DNA of 64,000 nucleotides from Ursus arctos (GCF_023065955.2 NW_026623100.1:16469001-16533000); one strand, 5' to 3'; positions 30,090-41,560 are shown, numbered from the stretch's first letter. Numbers and translations are program-made. The notes: generated by a model from the sequence alone, not told the origin.

Positions 30090-30797
30090 CTAACACTGAA
30101 CACTTACATATGGCAAGCACTACTGTTCCAAATGTTTTATATATGTATAGGCACACCTCAAAAATGTGCCAGGTTTGGTTCCAGACCACTGCAATAAAGT
30201 AAGTATTGCAATAAAGTGAGTCAAACGAATTTCTGGTATCTCAGTGCATGTAAAAGTTATGTTTATACTATACTGTAGTTTATTAAGCATGTAATAGCAT
30301 TAGGTCTAAAAAAACCCCATACATACCTTAATTTAAAAAATCTTTTATTGCTAAAAATTGCTAATCATTATCTGAGCTTTCAGCGAGTCATAATCACTGA
30401 TCACAGATCATCACTACAAAATAATAATGAAGAAGTCTGACCTACTGCAAGAATTACCAAAACATTACAGACACAAATGAGCAAATGCCATTAGAAAAAT
30501 AGTGGTGATAGACTTGCTCAGTGCAGGGCTGCCACAAACCATCAATTTGTAAAAAGTACAGTATCTGTGATATACAATAAAGTGAAGTGCGATAAAACAA
30601 GGTATTCCTGTATTAAGTCACTGAATCACTATATCAACTCTATGAGGAACATCTTCCTAGTTTATAAATAAGGAAATGAGGCAAGGAGAGGTTAAGCATC
30701 TTGCCCAAAATCACAACAGTATTAGGTAGTAGAGGCAGAATTTGAACTCAGTCTAGCTCCAGAGCCCCATACTCTTAAACACTGTGCTATCTAAATA
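30090..30797 (-). repeat. MIR, split by a Tigger element
   Basis: Antisense MIR: gaacacttacatatggcaag ... gttccaaatgttttat at 30090-30147. It resumes at 30611 with ctatgaggaacatcttccta, aaatgaggcaaggagaggtt and agctccagagccccatactc. Confidence 0.8.
30148..30610 (+). mobile_element. Tigger1-type (pogo/Tc1) nonautonomous transposon
   Basis: 463 bp. Ends taggcacacctcaaaaatg / aaacaaggtattcctg are worn terminal inverted repeats, with a TA target duplication on both sides. Subterminal gcaataaagtaagtattgca and gataaaacaag fit the family. No transposase frame; the interior of the ~2.4-kb parent (size from recall) is deleted. Confidence 0.85.
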
Positions 30798-31475
30798 TAA
30801 ATTAGTCTTGCTAAATACCAGTGGATACAGAATTATTTGGCATATAGGAGAATACTAGGAGTATTTATTACTACAAGTATTTAGCATATAAAAGAACACT
30901 ATGAAATAAAAACATTCTTTTGGAAATGTTTATAGATTTTTTAAAAAATCATATTTTCACATCTTATTTTATTGTAAGTGTTAATAACATTTTATATAAA
31001 ACACCAGAACATATATATCGGACCCTTTATTTTCATAACGGGCATCTCCTTAGATCTTTTTGTATTGTAAGTATCAATATTTGGATATACCATATCCAAA
31101 TGATTAGGGATACAGGCTCTGGAAAAACTGGCTCTTGGTTAGAATCTTGGCTTAGTAAGCTAGCTGTGCAATCTTGGGACAAGAGTCTCAGTGCATCCAT
31201 AAAATGGAAATAACAGTGCCTTCCTTATAAAATTTTGTGAACATCAATACAGTACACCTTGCAGAGACATCCAATTTTAGTTATTATTATAAATGAGATG
31301 GGATGCTGAAAGTTAGCAAGGTGCACTCAAAATATTCTAGCTACAGACCTTTTTCATACTATCCAATTCAATCCTCAAAAAAAACTATGAGGTAGAAATA
31401 ATGATTACTAGTGCAAAATACTACTTATGATGGGTGTTCAGAGTATTTCTTGAATAGCAGAAAATACAGTGTGAA

Positions 31476-31925
31476 GTTGGGGCACCTGGGTGAGTTAAGT
31501 AGTTAAGTAGTTAAGTAGCTGACTCTTGACTTCAGCTCAGGTTAGGATCTCAGGGACCTGGGATGGAGCCCTGCATCAGGCTTCACCCTTAGAGGAGAGT
31601 CTGCTTGGGATTCTCTCTCTTCCTCTGCCCCTCCCCTGGCTCATGCACGTGCATGCTTTCTAAAATAAAAAAAAAAAATCTTGGGGCGCCTGGGTGGCAC
31701 AGCGGTTAAGCATCTGCCTTTGGCTCAGGGCGTGATCCTGGCGTTCTGGGATCGAGCCCCACATCAGGCTCCTCCGCTATGAGCCTGCTTCTTCCTCTCC
31801 CACTCCCCCTGCTTGTGTTCCCTCTCTCGCTGGCTGTCTCTTTCTCTGTCGAATAAATAAATAAAATCTTAAAAAAAAAAATAATAAAATCTTAAAAAAA
31901 AAAGAAAAGAAGAAAAGAAAAGAAA
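31476..31925 (+). repeat. Carnivore SINE whose tail received a second SINE
   Basis: Head ggggcacctgggtgagttaa with a short tandem (agttaagt)n, ending aaaataaaaaaaaaaaatct; tail resumes after 31880. The outer TSD gaaaatacagtgtgaa (31460-31475 and 31926-31941) brackets both elements. Confidence 0.92.
31683..31880 (+). repeat. Carnivore SINE, young 'cacagcggttaag' subfamily, nested in a SINE tail
   Basis: ggggcgcctgggtggcacag head, cctccgctatgagcctgctt, tcgaataaataaataaaatc tail. Confidence 0.94.
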
Positions 31926-32079
31926 GAAAATACAGTGTGAAATCCACAAATGCCATGTGCTGAGTACAGAAAAAAATGAATAATGTCTCCTTTAAGGTAT
32001 CACTAGTCATTTGGGGAGGCTATAAAATTATTTCAATAATCTTGCCACAACCGAAGTTATTCGTCACACTAATTTTTTT

Positions 32080-32540
32080 CTAATTATAAAAATATGTTCA
32101 CTTAGAAAATCTGAAGAAAAACACTAGATGAAAAAAAGTTACTGAAAAATCCCATCACTCAGAGTTTATTCCCATTAATATTTTAGGATTCTTATAGTTA
32201 TTTTTCTCTATACAAATTATATAATTTAATTGAAATACTCTGTGTACTGCTTTGTACCTTGCTTTATTTCATTGCATCATGAATATGAAATGTTTATGAT
32301 ATAGGTCATAAAATTTTCTGAAACATGGTTTTCAATGACTACAGAACATAAAGGTTCCATTATTTCCTTAATTAGTCCCTTGTTAAATTTAACCAGTTCC
32401 CTCTTATTAAAGTTTCCACTTTTTTCCCTGGCCATTTTTGTGAATTCTTTCAATTCATGACAAAAATTTACCCTTTCAGGACAGATGATTTTTGACATTA
32501 CCTTTATGTCATTCAGTGTCAAATAACTTGTTAAGCTAGG
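32080..32540. repeat. Possible ancient LINE 3' remnant
   Basis: AT-rich stretch with tgtactgctttgtaccttgc and cattattt-type phrases reminiscent of old L1 3' UTRs; weak. Confidence 0.3.
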
Positions 32541-32554
32541 AAGTATTAAATAGT

Positions 32555-32640
32555 TGGTTTAGAGAGATTAACTTCTCAAACAGCTAGTAAGTAGCAAGGC
32601 TGGAATTTGGTTCAGGAATCCAGTCTTCTGTTCCATACTG
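32555..32640 (-). repeat. MIR fragment
   Basis: cagctagtaagtagcaaggc then ttctgttccatactgc, the antisense order of MIR. Confidence 0.6.
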
Positions 32641-32851
32641 CCCCAACAACAACAACAACATCATCATCATCATCATCACCACCACCACCACCACCAACAA
32701 CAACAACACAACCACCACCACCACCAACACAATCACCACCACCACCAACACAACCACCACCATCATCAACACCACAACCATCATCATCATCGTCATCAAC
32801 ACCACAACCATCATCATCATCGTCATCAACAACACAACCACCACCAGCAGC
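32641..32851 (+). repeat. Compound CAA/CAT/CAC trinucleotide microsatellite
   Basis: About 210 bp of CAN triplets with almost no G on the plus strand. Near its right end a 30-bp higher-order unit (atcaacaccacaaccatcat plus catcatcgtc) is repeated. Long open frames on both strands (Thr/Ser/Pro-rich or Asp/Val-rich) are a by-product of the triplet period. Confidence 0.92.
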
Positions 32852-33194
32852 CAACACTAATAAAGTGCAGCTAACATTTTATCAATGTGTCAGGTATGCG
32901 ATCATTATTTTACATATATTATCTCTCCACTCCCTTTAAAGAACACCTACTATTAGTCCAACTTAGTCTATTCTGTTTATATATGTATTTATATCTATGT
33001 GCCTTTATTCACTGTGGTTGGTCTTCCTGCTTACTATATCCATCTCTTTTCTCTCTACTTACATAAGGTTATAGTTCAGTGTTCTGGCAAGTCCCAGGTT
33101 TTCTACCCAAAAAGCCTTTCCCAACATTCCCATTTCATACTGCTTTAATTGCAACTTATAAAAAGTCAAATCAAGTGTAGAGTGTTAGAACACT

Positions 33195-33272
33195 AGTTAT
33201 AACACTTTGGGAAAAGCAATTAACCTCTCTATACCTCAATTCTTTGCCTGCGAACTGAGAGGGATGGACTAG
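33195..33272 (+). repeat. MIR fragment
   Basis: caattaacctctctatacct then caattctttgcctgcgaact, MIR core order, directly abutting MER5A. Confidence 0.6.
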
Positions 33273-33274
33273 AT

Positions 33275-33459
33275 CAGCAGTCCTCAAATTTTAGCATACA
33301 TCAGAATCATGTGGACATCTTATTAAAACACAATACTGAGCTCTACTCCCAGTGTTTCTGAATCAGAAATGGAGAGGGGGAGTAAGAATTTACACTGCCA
33401 ACAAGTTCCAAGGGATGTTGCTACTGTTGGGTCAGGAGTCTCATTTTTGAGAATCACTG
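33275..33459 (-). mobile_element. MER5A-type nonautonomous hAT transposon
   Basis: 185 bp. Both ends carry the cagtggttctcaaa inverted terminus in worn form (cagcagtcctcaaa / ttttgagaatcactg). Interior gaatttacactgccaacaag and gtgtttctgaatcagaaatg are typical. Confidence 0.85.
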
Positions 33460-33927
33460 GGGCTGCACAAAGACAAGTCCTTGAAAGCCAAGGTAAAGGG
33501 TATGCTCTTTATTCTGTTAAAAAAAAACAAAAACAAAAAACAACCATGGAAAATTTCCAGTTACTGTTGTAACATTTAATAAACCTTTGTTAAGAGGTGG
33601 TTTAGGCAGCAATGTGCATACAAGAAACTAGGATAAAATCAAAAGACTCCTTCAATGATGGCAATAAACCAGAAAGCCCTGGATTAAGGTAATGGTAATA
33701 AAGAAGAGGAAAAAACAAAATAAAACAAAACTCCCCCAAATTACAGATCAGTCATTCTTTTCTCCTAAGTTTTTGCCATTATCCAATGAAAAGCTGTATG
33801 TATGCATACTGCTATTATCTAGACACAAACATGAAATCAGGACTCATTTTCTGCCACAGTAAAATCACTATATTATCAATAGGGATCTAATGTTCAAGAT
33901 ACTTTCTTAATATATGTCAACTTTAAA

Positions 33928-34152
33928 CCTTTTTTTTAAAAAAGGTTTCATTTATTTATTTGACAGAGAGAGAGGGAGAAAGGGAACATGCGTGCACACA
34001 AGTAGGGGGAGTGGCAGGCAGAGGGAGCGGGAGAAGCAGACTCCCCGCCGAGCAGGGAGACCGATGTGGGGCTCCGGCCCCATCTCAGGACTCTGGGATC
34101 ATGACCTGAGCTGAAGGCAGAGGCTTAACCAACTGAGCCACCCCGGCATCCC
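33928..34152 (-). repeat. Carnivore SINE, first of a tandem pair
   Basis: T tract, GA-rich body, end gagccaccccggcatccc. The target-like word caactttaaac occurs before it, between the pair and after the pair. Confidence 0.92.
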
Positions 34153-34163
34153 AACTTTTAACT

Positions 34164-34360
34164 TTTTTAAAGATTTAATTATTTAGAGAGAGAGAGGGTG
34201 AGAGAGTGCATGCATGTGTGAGAACAAGCAGGGGGAGAAGAAGAGCTCAAGGAGACTCTGCACTAGCCTGACACAGGACTCGATCTCAGGACGCTGAGAT
34301 CATGATCTGAGCTGAAACCAAGAGTGGGACGTTCAACTGACTGAGCCACCAGAGTGCCCC
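34164..34360 (-). repeat. Carnivore SINE, second of a tandem pair
   Basis: ttaaagatttaattatttag start, end gagccaccagagtgcccc. Confidence 0.9.
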
Positions 34361-34384
34361 ATCAACTTTAAACTTTTAAAAATA

Positions 34385-35290
34385 AAAACCTGGGGGAAAA
34401 TGGCAGAGTAGGTAGACTCATTTTATCTCCAAGACTCCTCAACATTATTAGTAAGGAAATAAAAAGATACAAGCACTACAGCAGAGGGAACAGGATAAAG
34501 CCATCAGTACACAAGAGATTTCAATGGACTTCTAGAAGAAGCAAAAATAAACAAGTATTCACTACAGAAGCGAGAAAGCTACCGCCTACTAAAGACGCTA
34601 GAACAGAAGAAGGAGCTGTCAAATTCTCTCAAAACCTCAGAGGAGTTTTAAACTCTGAAAAATGCAAGTAAAGGACAATCATGATATGTGGATCTGAAAG
34701 CAATGACATTCATTATAGATCAATAAAAGGAAGTCAAGTCTTCTCATCAAACCACCAAATAAGAGTGAAGGTAGAATAAAGAAATTTCCAGACATTCTGA
34801 GACTTACAAAGTTGGTCTCCTATATAACCTTTCTTAGAAGTTACTTGATGATGTATTTCAACAAAACTTGGGAGTAAATACAGAAAGAAGAAGATATGGG
34901 ATCCAGAAATAAATGAAGTCATCACAGAAAAGCAACGAAGGGAAGAAATTCCAAGATAAAGGGTGTGAAGCAGTCCCAAAGAAACTACAGATTGGAATAA
35001 GACTCCATAGAGCTGCAGTAACGAAATTTCCTAATTTCATAGGGTAAATTAATAGGTTAGAGAGCAAGAAGCTTAGAACAACTTGAAGACATGATAAAGG
35101 CAACAGGTGAAATGTAAAAAAGAATCCATCGGAACAGTTAGGAATGGTCTCTTTTGAGAGGCCTAGGAATAACAGTACTAAGCAGAGGAGAAAAAGAAAC
35201 TAGTACATACTTGGTGCTACAGAGAAAATATTTCCATATTCATAGTAAGATGAACACTTATTTTTCAACTTTTAGAATCAACCCATGTAC
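34385..35290 (+). repeat. Possible ancient L1-related sequence
   Basis: Begins aaaatggcagagtaggtaga, similar to the 'atggcggagtagg' start of many L1 5' ends. Later phrases (gagtgaaggtagaataaaga, agaagaagatatgggatcc) resemble old L1 sequence. Low certainty; no coding frame. Confidence 0.4.
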
Positions 35291-35601
35291 AGATCACTGA
35301 AAAATACTTTACTAGCAATACGGTATATTCTCAATGCAAACTAAGATTGATTATGACAATGCAGAGCTAAAACAAGCTTAGTGGTCAAAGTCAAGAACCA
35401 TGAGTATCCATACTCACCTTACAGAAGAGGGAGTCTATAGATATTATTCCTAGTTGAGGAAATATAAAATTAAGCTTTAAGTATGTGTTTTAAAGTTATA
35501 CTGGGTTAAGGTGGGTGGCAGAAATGCTGTAAGTAAACCAACACAACAGAAATCAACAATGTTTAAATTGATGGAGAAATAGAGTAAGATTTGATCAGCC
35601 A

Positions 35602-35801
35602 GGGGCACCTGGGTGGCTCAGTCGGTTGGGTGTCTGCCTTAGGTTCAGGTCATGATCTCAGGGTCCTGGTATCAAGCCCCACATCAGACTCCCTGCTCGG
35701 GAGGGAGTCTGCTTTTCCCTCTCCATCTGCCTCTCCCCCAGCTCATGCTCTCTCTCTCACCCTTGCTCTCTCTCAGATAAATAAATAAAATCTTAAAAAA
35801 A
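35602..35801 (+). repeat. Carnivore SINE with 16-bp TSD
   Basis: ggggcacctgggtggctcag head. TSD aagatttgatcagcca at 35586-35601 and 35802-35817. Confidence 0.96.
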
Positions 35802-36328
35802 AAGATTTGATCAGCCAAAGTAGACATCATGCTACTTATGCACAGAAACTCATCAACTTGACTCAAAGTTCACTGTTCAGGATTCATTTATCTTCACTCT
35901 GCACACAGTTTTTTCAATTAAGGCAACAGATATCCAAGTCTTCATATCCAGTAGTACATAAAGATTTGTTATCTAAGGACTACATAATCAGTATATAAAT
36001 TGCCCCAGTTAAGAGAGAACATGCCACTTCTTTGGGGAGAAAAGACATACACGGCAATTAATGAACAAACTCCCTCTCTCCCTCTCAACGTACCAGAGTA
36101 ACAGATCATGTCTGACGATTAGAGACCATGAATATAAAATAAGATGCTATTTCTGTAGTGCAAATAATTTATATAAAAGAAACTATAGACAAGCAGTAAA
36201 AATCAAAGTAAATGTAGCTCAAAATCACAGGGAAAGATTTCATAGAATGTACAGTGGTGGGGCTTGAGGATAATACATGGGCAGACTATGAAAGATGAAA
36301 AACTAGGTCTTCAGAAAGGGACATTAAA

Positions 36329-36337
36329 AAAAAAAAA

Positions 36338-36382
<45 letters not shown>
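36329..36382 (+). repeat. Poly-A followed by (GAAA)n microsatellite
   Basis: About ten gaaa units after an A run. Confidence 0.9.
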
Positions 36383-36386
<4 letters not shown>

Positions 36387-36504
36387 CAGTCCAGGGAGTC
36401 TGTCTTACTCAGGAGCTTTCTGGGAAGACAAAGGAAGCTAGAGGAAAAGTTTTCAGGAACCTAGAGGCATTGAATGAATATGCAAAAGTGGCAGAGGTAA
36501 GAGT

Positions 36505-36757
36505 ACATAATTTTTTTTAACTTTCACTTTTTATTTAAATTCAACTAACATATATTACTAGTTTCAGTGGTAGAGGTCAGTGATTCATCAGTCTTTATAT
36601 ATATATATATATATAAAATACCCAGTGCTGATTACATCATGTGACCTCCTTAATGTCCATCACCCACTTACCCCATTCCTTCACCACCCGCCCCCTCCAG
36701 CAACCCTTAGTTTGTTTCCTATGATTAAGAGTCTCTTATGGTTTGTCTCCCCCCGAC
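36505..36757 (-). mobile_element. Carnivore L1 3' end, 5'-truncated
   Basis: Antisense 3' end of the carnivore-specific L1: tttttatttaaattcaacta, gtcagtgattcatcagtctt, ccttaatgtccatcacccac, gagtctcttatggtttgtct. An internal (TA)n lies at 36594-36616. The same family recurs at 62841. Confidence 0.85.
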
Positions 36758-37077
36758 AAATATTTTTCAATACGCTTATTTCCGAAATTACTGAGGAAAT
36801 AGCCTCAGCACCAGAAACATAGCAATCACAAGGCAGCTCACGCAGATTAAAAAAAAACAACTCCATTATTTTTGTGCTTTATATGGGCAAATCGAAAATA
36901 TAATATATTCAAATCTACCTACGAGTTTTACCAAAGTAGGTGAAAGACCATATTAAAGAACAGCAGATGGCGCCAAAATATATATATATTTTTTTACACT
37001 ACTGCCTTGAGTCACATAAATCATTAACTAGAACCAAAGGAAAAAAACTTTTCATATTAGAACTGAAGAATATTTTT

Positions 37078-37270
37078 TTTTCTAAGATTTTATTTATTTA
37101 TTCGACAGGATAGAGACAGCCAGCGAGAGAGGGAACACAAGCGGGGGGAGTGGGAGAGGAAGAAGCAGGCTCACAGCGGAGGAGCCTGATGTGGGGCTCG
37201 ATCCCGTAACGCCGGGATCACGCCCTGAGCCGAAGGCAGACGCTTAACCGCTGTGCCACCCAGGCGCCCC
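37078..37270 (-). repeat. Young carnivore SINE with perfect 19-bp TSD
   Basis: Body gacagccagcgagagaggga, gcggaggagcctgatgtggg, end gctgtgccacccaggcgccc. TSD agaactgaagaatattttt at 37059-37077 and 37271-37289 without a mismatch. Confidence 0.97.
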
Positions 37271-37994
37271 AGAACTGAAGAATATTTTTAAAAATTTACC
37301 AATTACCCAGATTTTCATGTGGTATCCCATGGACTGATGTCACAACAATGTTCTAGAGCACGAATACTTACTGAAAAACCCAAGACTGGATCAAATGCCA
37401 AAAACCTGAATTCAAAGTACTTTGGGTTTTACTAAAAGTTGAACCATACTTCTTACAAAGGAATTACGGAATAAACAATGGCACTAACATAACTGATTAG
37501 TAATATGGCTAATTTAAGGCTAGTCTTTATGGAAATGTATTTCCCTTCTTGACTCTAAAATGTGTAAGGGGTAATACTAACATAAAATATATCTACTCAT
37601 CTCAAGATCATCCAGAATCCAAAATATTAAAATATGTAAAAAATAAATTGGAGATTTGGGGAACAACTTATGTCAACATCAATGATTCGCTCTGATGATG
37701 TCTGGGTTAGGTTAAGATTAAACTAATTTGCACTGATTGGGGTGAGGGGAGAGAGAGGGAAACCTGGCAAAATTTAAAATAGGCTCTGGGTGATTTACAC
37801 AGAGGAAAAACAGCACATTTTCATAAATTCATAAATAGATGAGACCTCAAGAAAGATTTTGGTCCAATTTTTTCTATAAAAATAGCTAAAGCTTTACTGT
37901 GTCTTTCTTATCTGTAGCCCTCAAAGAAAATGTTTTCATAGCTTTTTCAGGATAGCTCAGGGTTTTACACCCCTCGAATACCAAAACAGAATTT

Positions 37995-38182
37995 TAACTT
38001 ATTATTTTTAAAATCTTTTTAAAAGATTTTACTTATTTGTTAAGGTGCGTGAGAGAGAACGAACAAGCAAGGGGAGCAGCAGGCTCTTCGCTGAGCAAGG
38101 AGCCCCATGCGGAACTCAATCCCAGGACCCTGGGAACATTACCTGAGCAGACACTTAACCGACTGAGCCACCCAGCTGTCTC
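37995..38182 (-). repeat. Carnivore SINE
   Basis: aaaagattttacttatttgt start, end gactgagccacccagctgtc; TSD-like cagaatttta at both sides. Confidence 0.9.
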
Positions 38183-38206
38183 CAGAATTTTAATTTTAAT
38201 CATTCT

Positions 38207-38408
38207 TTTTTTTTTTTTTAAAGATTTTATTTATTTATTTGACAGAGATAGAGACAGCCAGCGAGAGAGGGAACACAAGCAGGGGGAGTGGGAGAGGAAG
38301 AAGCAGGCTCATAGCGGTAGAGCCTGATGTGGGGCTCGATCCCATAACACCGGGATCACGCCCTGAGCCGAAGGCAGACGCTTAACCGCTGTGCCACCCA
38401 GGCGCCCC
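38207..38408 (-). repeat. Young carnivore SINE with 16-bp TSD
   Basis: TSD taattttaatcattct at 38191-38206 and 38409-38424; body gacagccagcgagagaggga; end gctgtgccacccaggcgccc. Confidence 0.97.
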
Positions 38409-39459
38409 TAATTTTAATCATTCTGACTGAAAATACTTCTAAAGTACATTATTTTATTTTTAAAAGAATATCCTTAAAATAACACTTTGATAATTATAAG
38501 ATAATCATCACGATCATTAAATAAGTCTCCTGTTTTATAATCTGATGAGACCCTGAGGACCCATTTATGAGTACGAAGTGATTTTCTAGAATAAACTGGC
38601 CTAAACTGGTGGGTTTCTTGTGTTACTCCCGTAGTTTATAGACTTCCCCCCCCTTTCTTGCTGTCATCTGTCACTTCTTCCAAGCTGTCTATTAAACTAC
38701 AGACTTCTATTTTTTTCTGATAAACCAAAATAATAGCTTGCTGGAAATATTTATTTTAATAGTAAGGGTAAACAGGCACTGAATAGGAGTTTAGGAAATT
38801 TTTCTGAGAATAAAGTACATGAGTATTAGAACTATGTGATGCTGCTCAAAGTCTTTATTGCTTCTGCCTTAGTGTTAAGATAAACAAGGTTGTTGGGCAG
38901 CTTTATTCCAAAAAGTTAACATACTTCTTTTTATCATTGTGCTCTGAATGGTTAACTCATTTGTCAGAGAACACACAGCCAAAGATCTCTAACAACAGCC
39001 CCCACGTTAGAACTATACATTTCACATGAATGGTTAATAAACTTAAATGACAATTATGAATACGCATTTTCCATCCTAATCCCCAATTAACGATTACTTT
39101 ACCCTAGAGCCTTAACTAAGGCTAACCAAACTCAGCCTCTTCACAGCAGAAACCAAGATAAATTAAACCAAACTATCCTTTGTTCCACTGGAAAATGATT
39201 AGTTTTTTTCCTCCCTCATTATTTTTTGAACTGGGAAGTGTAGCCGTGCTCAAAATTAGTTATGTACTAGATCACCTGTAGCTCTTGTAAAAACAAATAT
39301 ATCCACAATTCACTCACTATGAAGTGGACATTGTGATTGACTTCATAATATCCATTCCACCACATATGAATAGTCTGGTTACTTATGGTAATTCCATACT
39401 CAAGGATGAGCAGGCAAAAGCCAATTTGGCCCAGTGAGACACAAGAAGTAGCTTGGTTT

Positions 39460-39493
39460 TTTGGCTTCTGGCTGAGAGAGGACCTTCTCTCTT
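39460..39493 (+). repeat. Left arm of a perfect 34-bp inverted repeat
   Basis: tttggcttctggctgagaga ... ttctctctt; exact reverse complement of 39954-39987. It is not part of a SINE or other element I recognise. Confidence 0.95.
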
Positions 39494-39927
39494 TTCTCCT
39501 AGTAGATACAAAAAAAGGATAATTTTTTTTTTATGGTAGACAGCCATCCTAGGTCCTTGAGAACCTGAGCCAAAACTTGTCATTTGAGATAAATTTTCTT
39601 ATTAAGCCAGTTTGAGTGAGATTTACATTACATTCAAAAGCATTTTGAATTCTGAAAAAGCCCTACTGTTCATGGTCTACAACCAAGGCTGAAAGGCACA
39701 GGGCTATAGAAGTAATAATCAGAAATTCAAAAGGAATTAGAGTGATGTCAAGAATTGGGAAGAAAAGGCAACAGTAAGAATCCAAACCTATCATAGTGAT
39801 TATCATAGCACTAGGCATACCAATACCATTTAATAACTAAAACAAATCTAAAGCAATTAGTCCAAAGATTTATATTAGCTTCAAATACAATGTTTCCCTC
39901 CTGCTTTCAAACCTACTTCAATATAGA

Positions 39928-39995
39928 AAATGAAGTTTTCTTCATTCTTCTTCAAGAGAGAAGGTCCTCTCTCAGCCAGAAGCCAAATGAAGTTT
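39928..39995 (-). repeat. Inverted copy of 39460-39493 between 11-bp direct repeats
   Basis: aaatgaagttt occurs at 39928-39938 and 39985-39995. Between them lie about 15 nt of cttc-rich filler and the 34-bp copy (39954-39987), which overlaps the second direct repeat by 3 nt. Confidence 0.85.
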
Positions 39996-40168
39996 AAAAT
40001 GCTGCAGATTTGTTAGTACCACAGGAAAGCTAATGAGCTAATTATTAAATCATAATTCTATTTATACAATTTTTTTGGCAAGAATAATCTCTAGTTGATT
40101 TTATAGGTGTTCTGCTTTAAGGCTAATAAAGAACAGAATTAAATGAGAATATACCTTCATTTCCACTG

Positions 40169-40357
40169 TTTTTTTTTTTTTAAAGATTTTATTTATTTAT
40201 TTGAGAGAAAGAACAAGCAAGCAGAGGGGCAGAGGGAGAGGGAGAAAGAGACTCACCGCTGAGCAGGGAGCCCCACGCAGGGCTCGATCCCAGAACCCTG
40301 GGATCATGACCTGAGCTGAAGGCAGACGCTTACCTGACTGAGCCACCCAGGTGCCCC
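40169..40357 (-). repeat. Carnivore SINE
   Basis: T tract, GA-rich body, end gactgagccacccaggtgcc. Confidence 0.93.
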
Positions 40358-40370
40358 TCCCACAAATGTT

Positions 40371-40570
40371 TTTTTTTTTTTTTAAAGATTTTATTTATTT
40401 ATTCGACAGAGATAGAGACAGCCAGCGAGAGAGGGAACACAAGTAGGGGGAGTGGGAGAGGAAGAAGCAGGCTAACAGCAGAGGAGCCTGATGTGGGGCT
40501 CGATCCCACAACGCTGGGATCACGCCCTGAGCCAAAGGCAAACACCTAACCGCTGTGCCACCCAGGCGCC
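40371..40570 (-). repeat. Young carnivore SINE, 14 bp from the previous one
   Basis: TSD cccacaaatgtt at 40359-40370 and 40571-40582; end gtgccacccaggcgcc. Confidence 0.95.
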
Positions 40571-41004
40571 CCCACAAATGTTCTTAAACAGCTCATTTAC
40601 ATGGCTCTGAAACAACCCAGTTACAGAAAACTTAAGGGAAAACTACAATCAAATCATGAGGGCATTACTTTTAAAAAGTGTTCAAAAACAAAGGGTTTAT
40701 AAACGGATCCTAACTTATGAAGTACCCAAGTTATAATTTTATTTCAAAAGTTTCACAGTTTTCATTAGAGCTAGTATTTTGGGGTTGTGGCACAAAATTT
40801 TCAAAGGTATTTTGGTTGACTTTGAAGAAATATACCATGTTTTATTGGAGCATAAAGATAAACCTAAAATTGGATGTATGGGTTTTTTTCTTATATATGT
40901 TCAAAGAAAACATCTGGGTACTCTTTACTTCAGCCTACTTAAAGTTTTCCTAAACTGTAAATGAACACAAGAACTAATACAGTTTACTGTCACATATATT
41001 TATG

Positions 41005-41062
41005 AATCACAGTGTTTGGTACATAATAAGCACTCAATAAATACCTGTGAATAAACAATTTG
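41005..41062 (+). repeat. MIR/L2 tail fragment
   Basis: agtgtttggtacataataag then cactcaataaatacctgtga. Confidence 0.6.
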
Positions 41063-41129
41063 AAACAAAATTACACCATTGTGAGAGAAACTGCTATTAC
41101 CCCAAATCTAGTCACCTTGTATGTGACAG

Positions 41130-41560
41130 ACCCTAGATTTTTAGCTGAGTAGATAACCATCTAAAACACTGCCCTTATTTTTCAGCCTCCCTTACTGCAG
41201 AGTTGGCCATCTGACTCTTTTTAGCCAATGTGATATTAGCAGAAGTGTCCTATCTAATGCCTGAGATATGTTCTAAAGAGAAGAAGAGGGACCTTCTTCT
41301 TCACACTTTCTGCTTCCTGCTAGGTAGAATGTTGGAACATAAGCAGGTATTCTGAAGCATAAACATCATGTGTTTAAGGACAGTGGAATAAATAAAACAG
41401 AAGGCCAGGGTCCATAATGTCATGGTGGAGCCTTCATACCAATCTCAGATGCTTCCTCCTAGACTTTAATCACAACAGTGAGGAACAAACTTCTATCTTT
41501 CTATCTTTTTAGACAACTGTTGCCTTGGGTTTCCTGTCACTCTGACAAATTTAATTTTAA
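41130..41560. repeat. Possible old LTR-like or DNA-element remnant
   Basis: ttagccaatgtgatattagc, aggtagaatgttggaacata and caaacttctatctttctatc resemble a dispersed old mammalian element ending in 'aacttctatctt...gggttttctgt'. Family not assigned. Confidence 0.35.

Noticed and set aside
30148..30610. Possible active DNA transposon
   Set aside because: 463 bp with worn ends and no transposase frame; an old nonautonomous relic.
32607..32939. Thr/Ser/Pro-rich 110-codon frame and Asp/Val-rich frames opposite
   Set aside because: They arise from the CAN trinucleotide repeat, whose 3-nt period keeps all frames open; not a gene.
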